A DNA stretch of 64,000 bases from Portunus trituberculatus (Eukaryota > Arthropoda > Malacostraca > Decapoda > Portunidae): assembly GCF_017591435.1 (NCBI RefSeq), contig NC_059286.1:8357682-8421681 (forward strand). Direction: 5' to 3'. Below the pieces are notes generated by a model, which was not told where the DNA came from, did no database searches, and saw only the letters and a list, made by a program, of their open reading frames with translations. The translations under genes and the position numbers were made by a program. Numbering within the stretch: position 1 is the stretch's first letter; every line of letters starts with the position of its first letter. Below are positions 8,988-18,939 of the stretch, piece after piece.

Positions 8988-9490
8988 CTGAGGAAAGAAA
9001 ACACTGGTGCTATAGCAATCTGGGAGCATAAATGGGTGAGAGAATCCAGCAGTTCTACTTTGTCACACTCTGAACACATGCCAAACACTTTCTGATTTAA
9101 ACATTAACTATTATTCTATTTGAGAAAGGAAAACACTGGTGCCATAGCAAGCTGAGGCATAACTGGTATGAGAATCCAACAAACAGAGCTCTACTTTATC
9201 ACACTCTGAGCACATGTAAAATATTTTCTGATTCATTCTATTTGAGACCCTGAAATTTCAAACTGATTGATACAAGGAGTGACATGAGAATCCAGCAGGT
9301 CTCCCTTATCAAACACTGTGGCAAACGTTGCTCATTCAAATGGGAACTGTTCAATTTTCTACTCGAGACACCAAAAGGAACAATTGAATATAAGAAAGCA
9401 AGGACTGGTGCAAGAAACCATCAAGTCAACCTCATCAAACTAAATAAACAGATGCAAAAACACTTCTTAATTCAAACATCAATTACAAAA
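8988..9490. repeat. Diverged ~125-bp tandem repeat next to ACOX3 exon 3
   Basis: Four units, each beginning near AAACACTGGTG or an equivalent and ending near ATTCTATTTGAGA / CTACTCGAGA (boundaries at about 9125, 9247 and 9368). Units 1 and 2 share GAGAATCCA, TCACACTCTGA and TTTCTGATT words; units 3 and 4 are more decayed. The first unit starts inside the exon 3 acceptor tract. Confidence 0.6.
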
Positions 9491-9499
9491 AAAAAATAA

Positions 9500-9976
9500 T
9501 AATAATAATAAAAAGCAACAGATTGGAAGGAATGAAAGGAATAAGCATGAAGAGGAAGGAATGAATAGAAAGGAAGAAGAATGAAGGAGCAGAAAGAGAA
9601 AGGAACTGGAAAGAAGGAATAGAAAGGAAACGTGGGCAGGAAGGAATGAAGCAGGAAAGACATGGAAAGGAATATGAAAGGGAATGAGAGAAGAAAGATA
9701 ATGAGTGAATAGAAGGAAAAGTAATGGAAGGAAAGAATGACAGAAGAAAGACATGGAAAGGAAAGGAGAAAGAAACACATGGGGAGGAAATGAAGAAAGG
9801 GAAAATGACAAGACGAAAGAACAAGAGCAGAGAGACAAAGAAGAAACAAATGAAGGGAGAAAAGATTGGCTACCAAGGAAGATATAGAGAGACAAAATAA
9901 AGCAAATGGGCAGGAAGGAACTGAGTCACTGAGAAATTAAAAAAAGACACACACACACACACACACACACACTTAC
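9500..9976. other. Purine-rich intron stretch of ACOX3 intron 2
   Basis: Bases 9520-9850 are degenerate GGAA/GAAAGGAA-type repeats; 9946-9971 is (AC)n touching the exon 2 donor. No gene. Confidence 0.65.
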
Positions 9977-10135
9977 CTTTCTATAGTCAACGAGCATCTC
10001 CTTCTCATCACTAAACTTTGAATTGAGGAGTTTCTTGACTCGTCTGAAGGTGACAGAGCGCTCCTCCTCCAGCGTGAGGTCCCCCCCAGTGCGGTGGAAC
10101 ACTGGGTCGCCCTCCATGAAATTGTACAGGCTGTT
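9977..10135 (-). CDS. ACOX3: ACOX3-like exon 2
   Basis: 53 codons: NSLYNFMEGDPVFHRTGGDL, TLEEERSVTFRRVKKLLNSK, FSDEKEMLVDYRK. It carries the acyl-CoA oxidase N-terminal helical-domain pattern (E-DP-F, then L-LE--R--T--R). Acceptor TTTCAG, donor AAG|GTAAGT, phase 0 at both ends. It joins AFK of exon 1 to PSAM of exon 3 without a gap. Confidence 0.88.
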
Positions 10136-10197
10136 CTGAAATTAAGCAATTTGTAATGAAATCCTGGTACCTTTTTGTATTTCTTTTTTTTTTTTTC

Positions 10198-10199
<2 letters not shown>

Positions 10200-10279
<80 letters not shown>
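10200..10279. repeat. (GA)n microsatellite
   Basis: 80 bp of GA dinucleotide in ACOX3 intron 1, following a poly-T run. Confidence 0.9.
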
Positions 10280-10281
<2 letters not shown>

Positions 10282-10459
10282 TTCACTACAGATATCATTC
10301 CCCGAAGATAATGTGTAGCTTAAAATTCATGTCAAAATTATAAAGAGAAGTTTTGAAGCTTCCCTATATAAAATTTGATAAAAACAAAGAGTAAATAATA
10401 AAATACACAGACGATTCTCATCTCTATGGTACCTAACCTTACCTTACCTTACTTTACTT

Positions 10460-10848
10460 TCCAAACAATAATGTCAGGAGGATTAATGTAACCCTTCATC
10501 GGTCCATCCTCCCAAAAATAGGACAATTTTCATCTTATCCAAAAAAGAAGGACAATTTTTCATTTTCTCCACACAGAAGGACAATTTTCATCTTCTCTTA
10601 AAAGCAATGATGTGAGGAGGATCAATGTATGCCTCCATCTGTTCACCCTCCCAAAAAATTAAGGACAATTTTTCATCTCCTCCACACAGGAGGACAATTT
10701 TCATCTTACCTAAAAGCAATGATGTGAGGAGGATCAACGCAAGCCTTCATCTGTTTACTCTCACAAAAAATGAAGGACAATTTTTTCATTTCCTCCACAC
10801 AGGACAATTTTTAATTTCCTCCAAAAAGAACAATTTTCATCTCCTTAC
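10460..10848. repeat. ~120-bp tandem repeat carrying copies of the ACOX3 exon 1 donor edge
   Basis: Three intronic units repeat the last ~45 coding bases of exon 1. AGCAATGATGTGAGGAGGAT occurs at 10605, 10725 and, in the true exon, 10856; a more diverged copy is at about 10468. Each is followed by TCATCTGTT-type sequence and GGACAATTTTCATCT words. On the minus strand they would read as versions of the exon's PPHIIA end. Confidence 0.75.
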
Positions 10849-11055
10849 CTTGAAAGCAATGATGTGAGGAGGATCAATGTATGCCTTCATCTCCTTCCAA
10901 TTGAAAGACGCGCCAGCACGGTATTTGTCTAGTGGTCCAGATGGCAAGTCAGGCACCAGCTTATCCAGGTCAGTCCTCGCTGTGTCCCGCCACGTAAGTC
11001 GAGGAAGCTGCCATGGTAGTGATGGGGAGATGAACACCTGTGGACACCAACTCAT
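10849..11055 (-). CDS. ACOX3: ACOX3-like exon 1 (first recognised exon)
   Basis: Reads VFISPSLPWQLPRLTWRDTA, then RTDLDKLVPDLPSGPLDKYR, AGASFNWKEMKAYIDPPHII, AFK. The GPLD-YR--ASF-WKEM block is the N-terminal hallmark of ACOX3 rather than ACOX1. Donor AAG|GTAAGG. An in-frame ATG at 11055 (MSWCPQVFI) could be the start, but GTCCACAG before 11037 looks like an acceptor, so translation may start in an upstream exon I cannot identify. The product would oxidise 2-methyl-branched acyl-CoAs in peroxisomes (family knowledge). Confidence 0.85.
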
Positions 11056-11073
11056 GTCACCACCATTCCTTGT

Positions 11074-11395
11074 TTATGCTGACTCCTATGGCTATTATCA
11101 TGGGTTATGCTGACTCCTATGGCTGTTATCATGAGTTATGCTGACTCCTATGGCTGTTATCATGAGTTATGCTGACTCCTATGGCTGTTATCTTGAGTTA
11201 TGCTGAATCCTATGGCTGCTATTACGAGTTATGCTGACTCCTATGGCTGCTGTCATGGGTTATGCTGACTTCTATGGTTGCTATCATTGGTTATGCCAAT
11301 TCCTATGGCTGCTATTACGAGTTATGCTAACTTCTACAAATGCTATGACACTCTCTTGTGTTCAAGGGTTATGCTAACTCCTACAGCTGCTGTCA
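11074..11395. repeat. 31-bp minisatellite upstream of ACOX3 exon 1
   Basis: About nine units of the type TTATGCTGACTCCTATGGCT + GTTATCATGAG, decaying to the right. It lies directly 5' of the first recognised exon. Direct repeats have no intervening spacers, so this is not a CRISPR-like array. Confidence 0.85.
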
Positions 11396-12110
11396 TACAT
11401 ACTCTTTTTTTTTGTTTTCAAGTTACGCTGCCATCGCACTCTCTTCTTCTCTCCTCAAGTGATGCTGTCAGAGATGTTTATATTTAGCTTCTAATGATTA
11501 AAAATGTTGTTGTGAGTTAGTATGGTGGATTTATCTGTGTTTTTCCAGTGTGATAATTTTATCGAGTGTAGTGGTGGTGATTTGGGCGTTGTTAGTGTTT
11601 TGTTTAATTGGCAGTTATGTGGTGCAAGTCATTGAGGTTTACCATGGGAGTTTTCAAAGTGGTGGTGATAGTTTAAAGCCCTGGTCAAAATTATCAAGGT
11701 TTTCAAGGGTGTTTTTATGGTGCTAGTAACTGCTACTGTGGTTTTCAATAGTTTTAATAGTGCTAGTTTTTTTTTTTTTTTTTTTTGTTTGTGCAACAGA
11801 GGAAAGCTGGCCCAAAACAACATAAAATTAAAATAAAGCCCCACTAAGTTGCCACTCCTCTTACAGGTCCAAGAGTTAGCCAAAATAAAAGGGGGGTGAA
11901 CATTATCTATCAGTCCTTGTCAGCAGTGCATGACATGAATGTATGTTGTGGTAGTACACTCACTGCACTTCACATCTATCAAGTTTTCTTTCAAACGCTC
12001 GGCTATTACCGACTTATATTGATGCTTTTAAAAATCAACACTTGGCATCAAAAACAGTTGGATTAGGTTTACATTATTTTAGATTAGTTTTAAGATCAGG
12101 TTAGCTTAGA
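11396..12110. other. Intergenic sequence, no gene recognised
   Basis: Holds decayed units of a repeat with the words AGTTTTCAAAGTGGTGGTGATAG and TTTTCAAGGGTGTTTTTATG (read in parts, 11650-11720), related to the 28.2-kb minisatellite, and a T22 run at 11767-11788. Nothing else recognised. Confidence 0.5.
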
Positions 12111-12322
12111 TTAACCCCTTCAGTACCATAATGCATTTCCATATTCAATCTGCTTCCTATTTGGCAACTTTATACAGCTTCACAAACACATGGGGAGATC
12201 AAAATACTGAAGAATCTGGCCATTAATCTTCTAACCTCCATAGACCCTTACTAATATCAATAAAATGGTGAAATCATACATAAATCTCAAGGTAAAATAT
12301 GTCCCAGTACTGACAGAATTAA
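12111..12322 (+). mobile_element. PB-MITE copy 1 (TTAA-flanked)
   Basis: Starts TTAA-CCCCTTCAGTACC and ends CCCAGTACTGACAGAA-TTAA. The interior shares TTTCCATATTCA, TATACAGCTTCA, TGGCCATTAATCTTCT and CATAGACCCTTACTAA words with the other copies. The TTAA flank and CCC-starting inverted end suggest a piggyBac-type non-autonomous element. Confidence 0.7.
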
Positions 12323-12507
12323 GTTTGTTTTGGGTTTGGTTGGTCAGGAAAACCTAAACAGGCCAAATTTCGCATTTCCTTAAAAGGCTAAAGATACGAA
12401 AGATCATATTAAGCAAACGAAGGACCTCTTGTAAATGTTTACTACAAATGAACAAATGTGGTAGTTACTGGCGCTTCCAAGGTTGTTCTCATGATTGGAG
12501 AGACACT

Positions 12508-12723
12508 TTAACCCCTTCTGTACTGGGACACATTTTTACCTTACAATTTGTGAGTGATTAGACAGACCATTTTATTGACATTAGGAAGGGTCTATGGAAG
12601 TCAGAAAGTTTATGGCCAGTATTCACCGTTTTAATCCCCCACATTAGGTTCTCAAGCAGTATAAAATCACCAAATAGTAAGCAGAATGAATATGGAAATG
12701 CGTCATGGTACTGAAAGGGTTAA
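12508..12723 (-). mobile_element. PB-MITE copy 2
   Basis: Reverse-orientation copy with TTAA intact on both sides: TTAACCCCTTCTGTACTGGG at the left, CATGGTACTGAAAGGGTTAA at the right. About 210 bp, no coding capacity. Confidence 0.75.
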
Positions 12724-13028
12724 TATGCTCTAGTGGAAATTATCAAGATTTCCAAGAATGTTTTCCTGATCTTACCAGTGAGACACGGGGAGTGACAGAA
12801 GTTGCGTGCACGAGTGGGAAAAAGGGAACAAGGGTTGCTAATGAAAGAGGGCAGCGAGTGCGTGAGATGTTGTTGTTTCACTGTTTCAGTAATACTATAT
12901 AACCTTATCTTTACTTATCAGCAGCTCCTTATCAGACTATTGAGGATAATAAATGCTACAGAATGTTCCCAAGCAAAACTATGCACGGTCACTGCACTCT
13001 TTCAACTGCAAGACCACTTTTCCCTTAC

Positions 13029-13074
<46 letters not shown>

Positions 13075-13283
13075 TATTTCGGAAAAGCTTTGCTCTTACC
13101 ACGACTATTTACCAAGGCCACATGGATGATTAGCCGCTAGCGAGGTTTTCAAGTGTTTCTACAGTTAATAACGCAAAAATCTTGTCACTCTGCCTCTAAA
13201 ACCATAAACACACATTAAAAAATCGTGCAATTTTAGACAACGCCTTTCGAAATAGTGGAGATGAAGCACAGAAATGTTAAATG

Positions 13284-13322
<39 letters not shown>

Positions 13323-13505
13323 TGGAGAGAGGACGAGACACAAAATACACATTCACTCTCTACCTTGCCTCTCTTTGTTTACATTTTATGCAACTAATTC
13401 TTTATTTGCAACAGCGCCAAATAATATTCTTCACAAGATTTTATTCCTCCAATGTAGTATGACCAGCCGCTCAAGTTATCTTTTTCCATCTGTTTCTATT
13501 CAATG
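12724..13505. other. Intergenic sequence with GA repeats and a fold-back relic
   Basis: (GA)n at 13032-13072 and 13287-13318. Bases 13075-13205 look like a reverse-orientation relic of the fold-back family best seen at 37.4 kb (shared CAAGTGTTTCTACAGTTAAT and AATCTTGTCACTCTGCCTCT). No gene recognised. Confidence 0.5.
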
Positions 13506-13812
13506 TTTTTTTTTTTTTTTTTTTTTTTTACAGTAAGGCCTATAGCGCCTGTAAGCACACTTGAAGAATGTATGGGAAACGCTGTTCAGCTTCTGCCCAT
13601 TAGTGGCGCAGACAATTTTATTTATACTGGTACCCATAATAGGGCCCATATCACCACACAAGCTCATCTTGGGTGTAACCACCTGTAGAACATGGGTATC
13701 ATGGTGACATGTAGATAACTTTAAACCACTCGACAAATGGCAAAGTGTTTAAGACTGTACGTGGTGGGATTCGAACCTACGCGTGGACGTCGGCCCGATC
13801 CCACGCTATGTC
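13506..13812 (-). mobile_element. SINE-C candidate (tRNA-like head, A-tailed)
   Basis: On the minus strand a B-box-like GGTTCGAATCCCACCA lies near the 5' end (about 13768-13783), followed by a ~230-bp body and an A24 tail (the T run at 13506-13529). The A box is not convincing. The B box, length and tail fit a tRNA-derived SINE different from SINE-A and SINE-B. Confidence 0.5.
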
Positions 13813-13824
13813 ACACTTCAGCAT

Positions 13825-14661
13825 CTTTCCATCTTTCTGTCTAGTCTACCCACATTCCATCTATCCATAACCAGTATCATCATTGCCTTCTTCACTGGTT
13901 CCTCCTTATTTCTTCTCTTCACATGTCGAAAATGTCTCAACCTTGCCTTTATTGCCTTCTCTTTTACGTTATACACCCTACACATTATTCTTATCGGCTA
14001 TAATCAGAAACGCCTTCCCCCTCACTACGACAGTTTTCCAAGGCAACAGAGACTACGTGCTAAGTTTTCAAGACAGTTTTTCGTGCTAATAAACTAGAAA
14101 TCTTGCCAGTCTATCACCAGAACTATCAAGTACTATTAAAAACACGAGTATCTTCAACTGGAGCCTTCGGAAAGCAGTGATGGCGAGAGAACAAAGCGTT
14201 TCAGAATATAGCAGGCTTTTACTTTATTCTCTGTCTACCCACACTCCTTCTAGCCATTAACCAGTATCATCATTGCTTTCTTCACTGGTTCATCCTTATT
14301 TCTCCTCTTCACATGTCGAAAATCTCTCAATCTTGCCTCTATTCCCATCTCTATCATGTTACACACTCCACACATGCTCCTTATATCTTGACTTTCTGTT
14401 TACCCACATTCCTTTACCCATAACTAGTACCATCATTGCCCTTTTCACTGGCTCCTCCTCATTTTCTCCTCTTCACGTGTCCATTATCTCAACTTTGCCT
14501 CTCTTGCCATATCTTTTACGTTACACCCCTGACACATTCTTATTGTTTTGTCTGCCACATTCCTTTACCAGTACCATCATTGCCTTTTTCACTGGTTTCT
14601 TCTCATTTTCTCTTCACGTGTTCATTATCTTCCTCTCTTCCCATCTCTATCATGTATAATT
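13825..14661 (-). mobile_element. Tandem 3' ends of an RTE-like LINE
   Basis: Several ~150-bp units start near ATCTATCCATAACCAGTATC and run through TTCACTGGTTCCTCC and CTTCACATGTCGAAAATG (13840-14000, 14225-14395, 14395-14545, 14545-14661). Read on the minus strand they give KARLRHFRHVKRRNKEEPVK then KAMM, the basic C-terminus found after the RT in RTE-type ORFs. A relic of the fold-back repeat (13995-14215) lies between units. No intact ORF. Confidence 0.55.
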
Positions 14662-15168
14662 TAGGGTTGCCACCCGTCCCGTAAAATACAGAATCGTCCC
14701 ATATCTGAGAATAAAATGTTGCGTCCCGTATTGACTCAATACGGGGCGCGGTTTGTTCCATATTTTCCAGTGCCCACTGCATCTCTCTACCTGTTGTAAC
14801 TTGTGCCTCTCTTGCACGGAACCCGAGTCCCTGACTCCCTGTCGAGTGTCGTTAGTTACGCCCGCCTGCCTCCCTCAGAGCTCAGTAACGCTCACTCACT
14901 GAGACGCTGAACATGACTAATTGTTTTCTTGACTACTCCTTTACTGACTACTGACTCCAGAGGCTAATGTGGTATGTGAAATCATTTTGTTGGTTTTATT
15001 ACTTGTTGTATAAGTATTCTATGCATTTTTCAGGAGTGGGCCTTAAAAACAACCGTTTTTTTTTTCCCCGGGCCGGCGGAACGCATGCACGCGCCACGCG
15101 CCCGGAACGTCCCGGCGGCCGGTTCCCCGGTAGAGGTGTATTTTATTTTGTAAAAGGTGGCAACCCTA
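14662..15168. mobile_element. hAT-type MITE with 13-bp perfect TIRs
   Basis: Begins TAGGGTTGCCACC and ends GGTGGCAACCCTA, a perfect 13-bp inverted repeat, with weaker similarity further in (GTAAAATAC / ATTTTACAAAATAAAATAC). The GGGTTGCCA terminus resembles hAT ends. It interrupts one RTE-like unit: ATCATGTATAATT on the left and ATCATGTTACACAC on the right suggest an ~8-bp target duplication with a few extra bases. The interior is GC-rich near 15066-15135; no transposase ORF. Confidence 0.7.
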
Positions 15169-15300
15169 ATCATGTTACACACTCCACGTATGCTTCTTGT
15201 ATATCATTCTCTGTCAACTCTTATTCCTTCCACCCATAATCAGTACCATCGTTGCCTTTTTTTACTGGTTCCTCCTCATTTTCAGTTTTGGCAGAATATC
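15169..15300 (-). mobile_element. Continuation of the RTE-like 3'-end repeat
   Basis: TCATGTTACACACTCCACGT and the following CCATAATCAGTACCATCGTTG match the units left of the hAT MITE, showing that the MITE split a pre-existing array. Confidence 0.55.
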
Positions 15301-15800
15301 CTCTTCCAGCTTCCTAGTGACTCGTGTCTGTACGGGTCTTATTACACCCACGGTCCAGATATACAATTAGGTCTTTCATCCGCGCATCCACGGTCACGTA
15401 CGTGTCTTTGACTCATGTGGGCCCTGGGTCGGTGTGATGAAGGAATATACAAGGATCCTTGGTGTGATGCCCAGGCCGCAGGGGGCCCCTGCGGCCAGGG
15501 GTCCAGGGCAGGGGCCCAGCAAGCCAGTCAGACCCTGACCTCTTCCCGTATGTGTCACACGCGCCCAAGCAACCGTAAATCAAGCATAATCTGACCTCGC
15601 CATCTTGAGACCAATTTTTAGTTTTCCTTGATAATGTCCAATTGTTGTGTTGTGCGTTGCTACCATAATAAAAAAATATATATATATCTACATTGCACTT
15701 TTCCATACACTCATCTAACTCATCCAGAATTAGCTCTAAATAGTTATATATTTTGGTTCAAACGAACATTCTTAGGCAAAAACACAAATTTTCCAAGACC
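15301..15800. other. Intergenic sequence with a GC-rich hairpin
   Basis: GGCCGCAGGGGGCCCCTGCGG (read in parts) at about 15473-15494 forms an ~11-bp-arm palindrome inside an open but unrecognised minus-strand stretch (15413-15706). No family recognised; I do not call a gene. Confidence 0.4.
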
Positions 15801-16036
15801 ATGGTAAGAAAAACAGCCCCACACCATGAGGAGGAGGAGGATTTGGTGTTAGGCGCCGCAACAACATTGGTCATATGGCGCCGCATGAAACTATTTAATT
15901 AAAACCAAAAGGGTTTAAAACAAATCGTAAAATAACTAAAACAAGTAAAAACGAAAAAATTAATGGTAATTAAAAACCAAAAGCTACAATAATATACATA
16001 AAACATTAAAATACATATAATAAAATTAAATAAAAT

Positions 16037-16639
16037 TCACAGCTTTGGGAGAATGCCAGCTTCTCCCAAAAATCTAAAAACGTCATGGCCTTGGGCCAGA
16101 CACTTTGGTCCAAGGACCTTTGAGATATAATAGACACCGCTATCTCTACCGCGACAGCGGTAGAGGTAGCGGTGTCGTAACTCTATCAAACTAGGGCACT
16201 CTACCAATAGGTGCCGCACGGTAAGCGGCACCAGGCAGTCATCACAGTAAGGTTGAGGGTCCCTGGTCAACAGGTACCTCTGTGTAAGGTACGTGTGACC
16301 TATACGCAGTCGCGCCAATAAAGTCTGTAAACGTCGATCTCGAACATGGGTGTATGTCCAGTGAGGGATAGAGGAAATAGTGATCTCTCCCATTTTCGAG
16401 GTTGCGACCCCCGTTAGCCATCTCCTCTGCCAGATTGCTGCAACTGCCTCACGAATTAGAGGAAAGACATCTCGAAACGGAACAGACGCAGGAGATGGAG
16501 CGCGACTTGCTGCCTCTTTAGCGAGGCGATCTGCGTGTTCATTCCCTGGAACACCAACGTGACCAGGAACCCAACAGAACCCAACACGATATCCTCGTTG
16601 TGTAAGAAGGTATAGCCACTCCAGGGCTGATAAAACCAA
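16037..16639 (-). pseudogene. I/Nimb-like ORF2 C-terminus: RNase H and tail
   Basis: Carries WVPGHVGVPGNEHADRLAKE, the last RNase H catalytic block, then a C-terminal domain with a Cys-His motif C-DC-VPLTVRHLLVECP. The upstream RNase H parts (FTDGSKSDSGVGFS at the end of the 16747-17661 frame, AELSAI and SDCRSAL in the intervening stretch) lie in other frames, so one or two frameshifts near 16640-16800 break the domain. RNase H would remove RNA from the cDNA hybrid. Confidence 0.8.
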
Positions 16640-16746
16640 AGGGTTAAAGGATATAGTGCAAGAGAGAGAAGTAAGAGCACTGCGACAGTCACTAAAAATT
16701 GTAAAAGACGAAACCGGTAGAGTAAAAATTATTTGTAAAGCTAGGA

Positions 16747-17661
16747 CTATGGCAGACAGCTCCGCAGTAAAACGGATGCCACTGAAGGAAGGCTGCCAGA
16801 CCGATAAAAGAGGAAAACCACACTAAATCCAACGCCTGAGTCGGATTTGGAGCCATCAGTAAAAACAGGGATATCATCAGAATGCATAAAAAAGTGTTCT
16901 AAAAACCGTGTGTGGGACAGAGCTGGCAGAAAATCCTTCTTGCCATCCATGGCAGGGCATAATGAGATAACAGGAAGCTGCCAATAACCAACTCGCGGGA
17001 GACGGAAAGAGTACACAGGAGTGGGGTCGATAGATAACTCTGCCATGAGATTTGCAACACGTAGGCCAAAAGGTTTAGGGAGACTCGGTCGAGTGACATA
17101 CGCCTGCGAGCGCGAGTCCCGCAACATTGACACACAGGGGACAAAATCAGGCAGACGGTGGGTGCGAAACCAACACCGGAGCATCGAAGATTGGCGCCGG
17201 AGGTCGAGCGGCCAGAAACCAGCATCCACTAGAAGGCTAGGTATTGGAGATGTCCGAAATGCACCCGTAGCCAAGCGGACCCCAGCATGATGCACGGGGT
17301 CAAGCGAGCGTAGTCGTGCATCTGTTGCGGATGAGTAGATCTCACAGCCGTATTCCAGCTTCGGAAGTATGAGTGTACGGTGAAGCAACAGCAACGTGTC
17401 CCTGTCCGCACCCCAAGAGGTATGACTTAAAACCCGAAGAAGGGATAGTGCCTGCCGACAAGACGCCTTAAGAGAGCGAAAATGGGGAACCCAGGTGAGA
17501 CGGTTGTCAAATAAAAGGCCAAGATATCGAGTCGCCTCCACGCATGAGAGGCGTCTATTGGCGAGGTATAAATCCGGGTCTGGATGGACACCACGGTTGC
17601 GACAAAATGCATGGCTACGGTCTTCGAGGTGGAGAATCGAAAACCGTTCATGTTGGCCCAA
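16747..17661 (-). pseudogene. I/Nimb-like ORF2 RT thumb/connection to RNase H start
   Basis: 304 open codons. ATRYLGLLFDNRLTW is RT motif E and the primer-grip region; then LHRTLILPKLEYG, DPVHHAGVRLATGAFRTSPI and LRRQSSMLR, typical of the post-RT region in I/Jockey-type elements; it ends with the first RNase H block VFTDGSKSDSGVGFS. The frame breaks right after it. Confidence 0.8.
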
Positions 17662-17701
17662 CTGGACACCCTATTGATCGCCAGTTGGAGCTTGCGCTCA
17701 A

Positions 17702-17962
17702 TCAGTGACATCCTAGAAGCAGCAAAGAGATGCACAAGTCGTCCACATATAAAGAACTGTGAACGCCATCCGGTAGAGTATCTATAACACCATTTATTGC
17801 AACTGCGAATAGCGTAACACTAAGAATACTTCCCTGTGGGACACCGTCATTTAAAGCTGTAGCATCGGAGAGAACACTCCCAACTCGAACCCGTAAAAAA
17901 CGTCTGGATAAAAACTGCTGGATAAAAATAGGAAGGTGGCCCCGAAGGCCAAAATTAAACAA
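17702..17962 (-). pseudogene. I/Nimb-like RT palm with YVDD
   Basis: Contains GVPQGSILSVTLFAVAING (substrate-binding block) and LYVDDLCIS, the catalytic YxDD. Upstream and downstream palm parts are in other frames. Confidence 0.85.
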
Positions 17963-18011
17963 AGACTGTAAAATGCCATGACACCAAGCCGTGTCGTAGG
18001 CCTTCTCCAGG

Positions 18012-18440
18012 TCAAAAAAAGACTGTTACTTGATGGTGGTGATTAGCGAAGGCCTCACAAATGGAAGACTCTAGGGATAAAAGAGCATCAGTAGTAGACC
18101 TCATCTTTCGGAAGCCGTACTGTACCGGTGACAAGTACTTCCCCCTCTCCAAATACCACATGAGTCTTATATTTACCATCTTTTCTAACACTTTGCAAAT
18201 ACAGGACGTTAAAGATATAGGACGGTAGTTCGTAGCCTGGAGATTATCTTTCCCAGGCTTCGGAAATGGGAGAACCACTGCCACAGCCCAAGAAGATGGA
18301 AAGTCACCGGTATGCCAAATCATATTATAAAGATTTAAAAGAAAGTTAAAAGCAGTGTCAGACATGTGGCGCAAGAAGGCATAAGGTATATCATCTGGCC
18401 CAGGAGAAGAGTCGTGACACTGGGACAAAGCGGTCCGCAA
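18012..18440 (-). pseudogene. I/Nimb-like RT fingers
   Basis: Contains SPGPDDIPYAFLRHM, AVVLPFPKPGKD, NYRPISLTSCICKVLEKMV and YGFRKMRSTTDAL, the conserved RT finger and early palm blocks. It stops at a run of T/A where DLEKAYDT-type sequence should follow (GACCTGGAGAAGG is present at 18000-18012 in the next frame). Confidence 0.85.
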
Positions 18441-18462
18441 CTCGGAAGCAGAGAAAGGGACA

Positions 18463-18887
18463 TTATAAGACTCCTCCAGCGGAAGAAAAGTTTATGCCGA
18501 GAGATTCCATTCTCTGGCGGTGACGTGCGCCCGGAGCTGCAGGATGCCTCTGGGAAACACTGGCAAAGTGCTCCGCGAAGAGGTCAGCGACATTCCTAGG
18601 GTCTGCCACCGTTCGCCCAGCAGACAACAAAATTGGTGGGGAAGGAGCAGAATACTTCCCAGCAATTCGGCGGACTTTGTTGAAGACATCCGTAAGAGGG
18701 TGCGGACGTTTATGGAAGAGACATAGGCTTTCCACGAGGCTCTTTGTGCCTCTTTCAAAATGCGGCGGGCCCGAGCTCGGCATCGCCGAAAAGCTTCCAG
18801 GCACTGCGGGTCCCCACGATGTCGCCGGAGACGAGAGAAAGCTGCCCGTTTCTCTTTACCGCTGCAGTGCATGCTGCGTTCCACCAA
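18463..18887 (-). pseudogene. I/Nimb-like ORF2 linker between APE and RT
   Basis: Two overlapping open frames (18463-18804, 18492-18887). Basic and helical: KEKRAAFSRLRRHRGD, ARARRILKEAQRASWKAYV, then DVFNKVRRIAGKYSA and ADLFAEHFASVS. Matches the usual LINE linker (an R-rich helix, then W---V and F---F--S). The frame shifts between the halves. Confidence 0.7.
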
Positions 18888-18939
18888 GGAACGGGACGCT
18901 TAGTAAAGCGACCTGACGTCCTAGGGATTGTCTGAAGGG

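Noticed and set aside
9472..9895. Three overlapping Ser/Phe/Leu-rich minus-strand frames
   Set aside because: They arise from the GGAA-type purine-rich intron tract and do not fit ACOX3 phases.
10431..10462. Telomere-like CCTAA/CCTTA repeats
   Set aside because: Only a few CCTTA units with CTTTA variants inside an intron; too short and irregular for a telomeric tract.
11074..11395. CRISPR-like regular array
   Set aside because: Units of 31 bp follow each other directly without unique spacers, and the genome is eukaryotic; it is a minisatellite.
15413..15706. 97-codon minus-strand open frame as a gene
   Set aside because: No recognisable motif, spans a GC palindrome and AT-rich ends, no splice context; left as intergenic.
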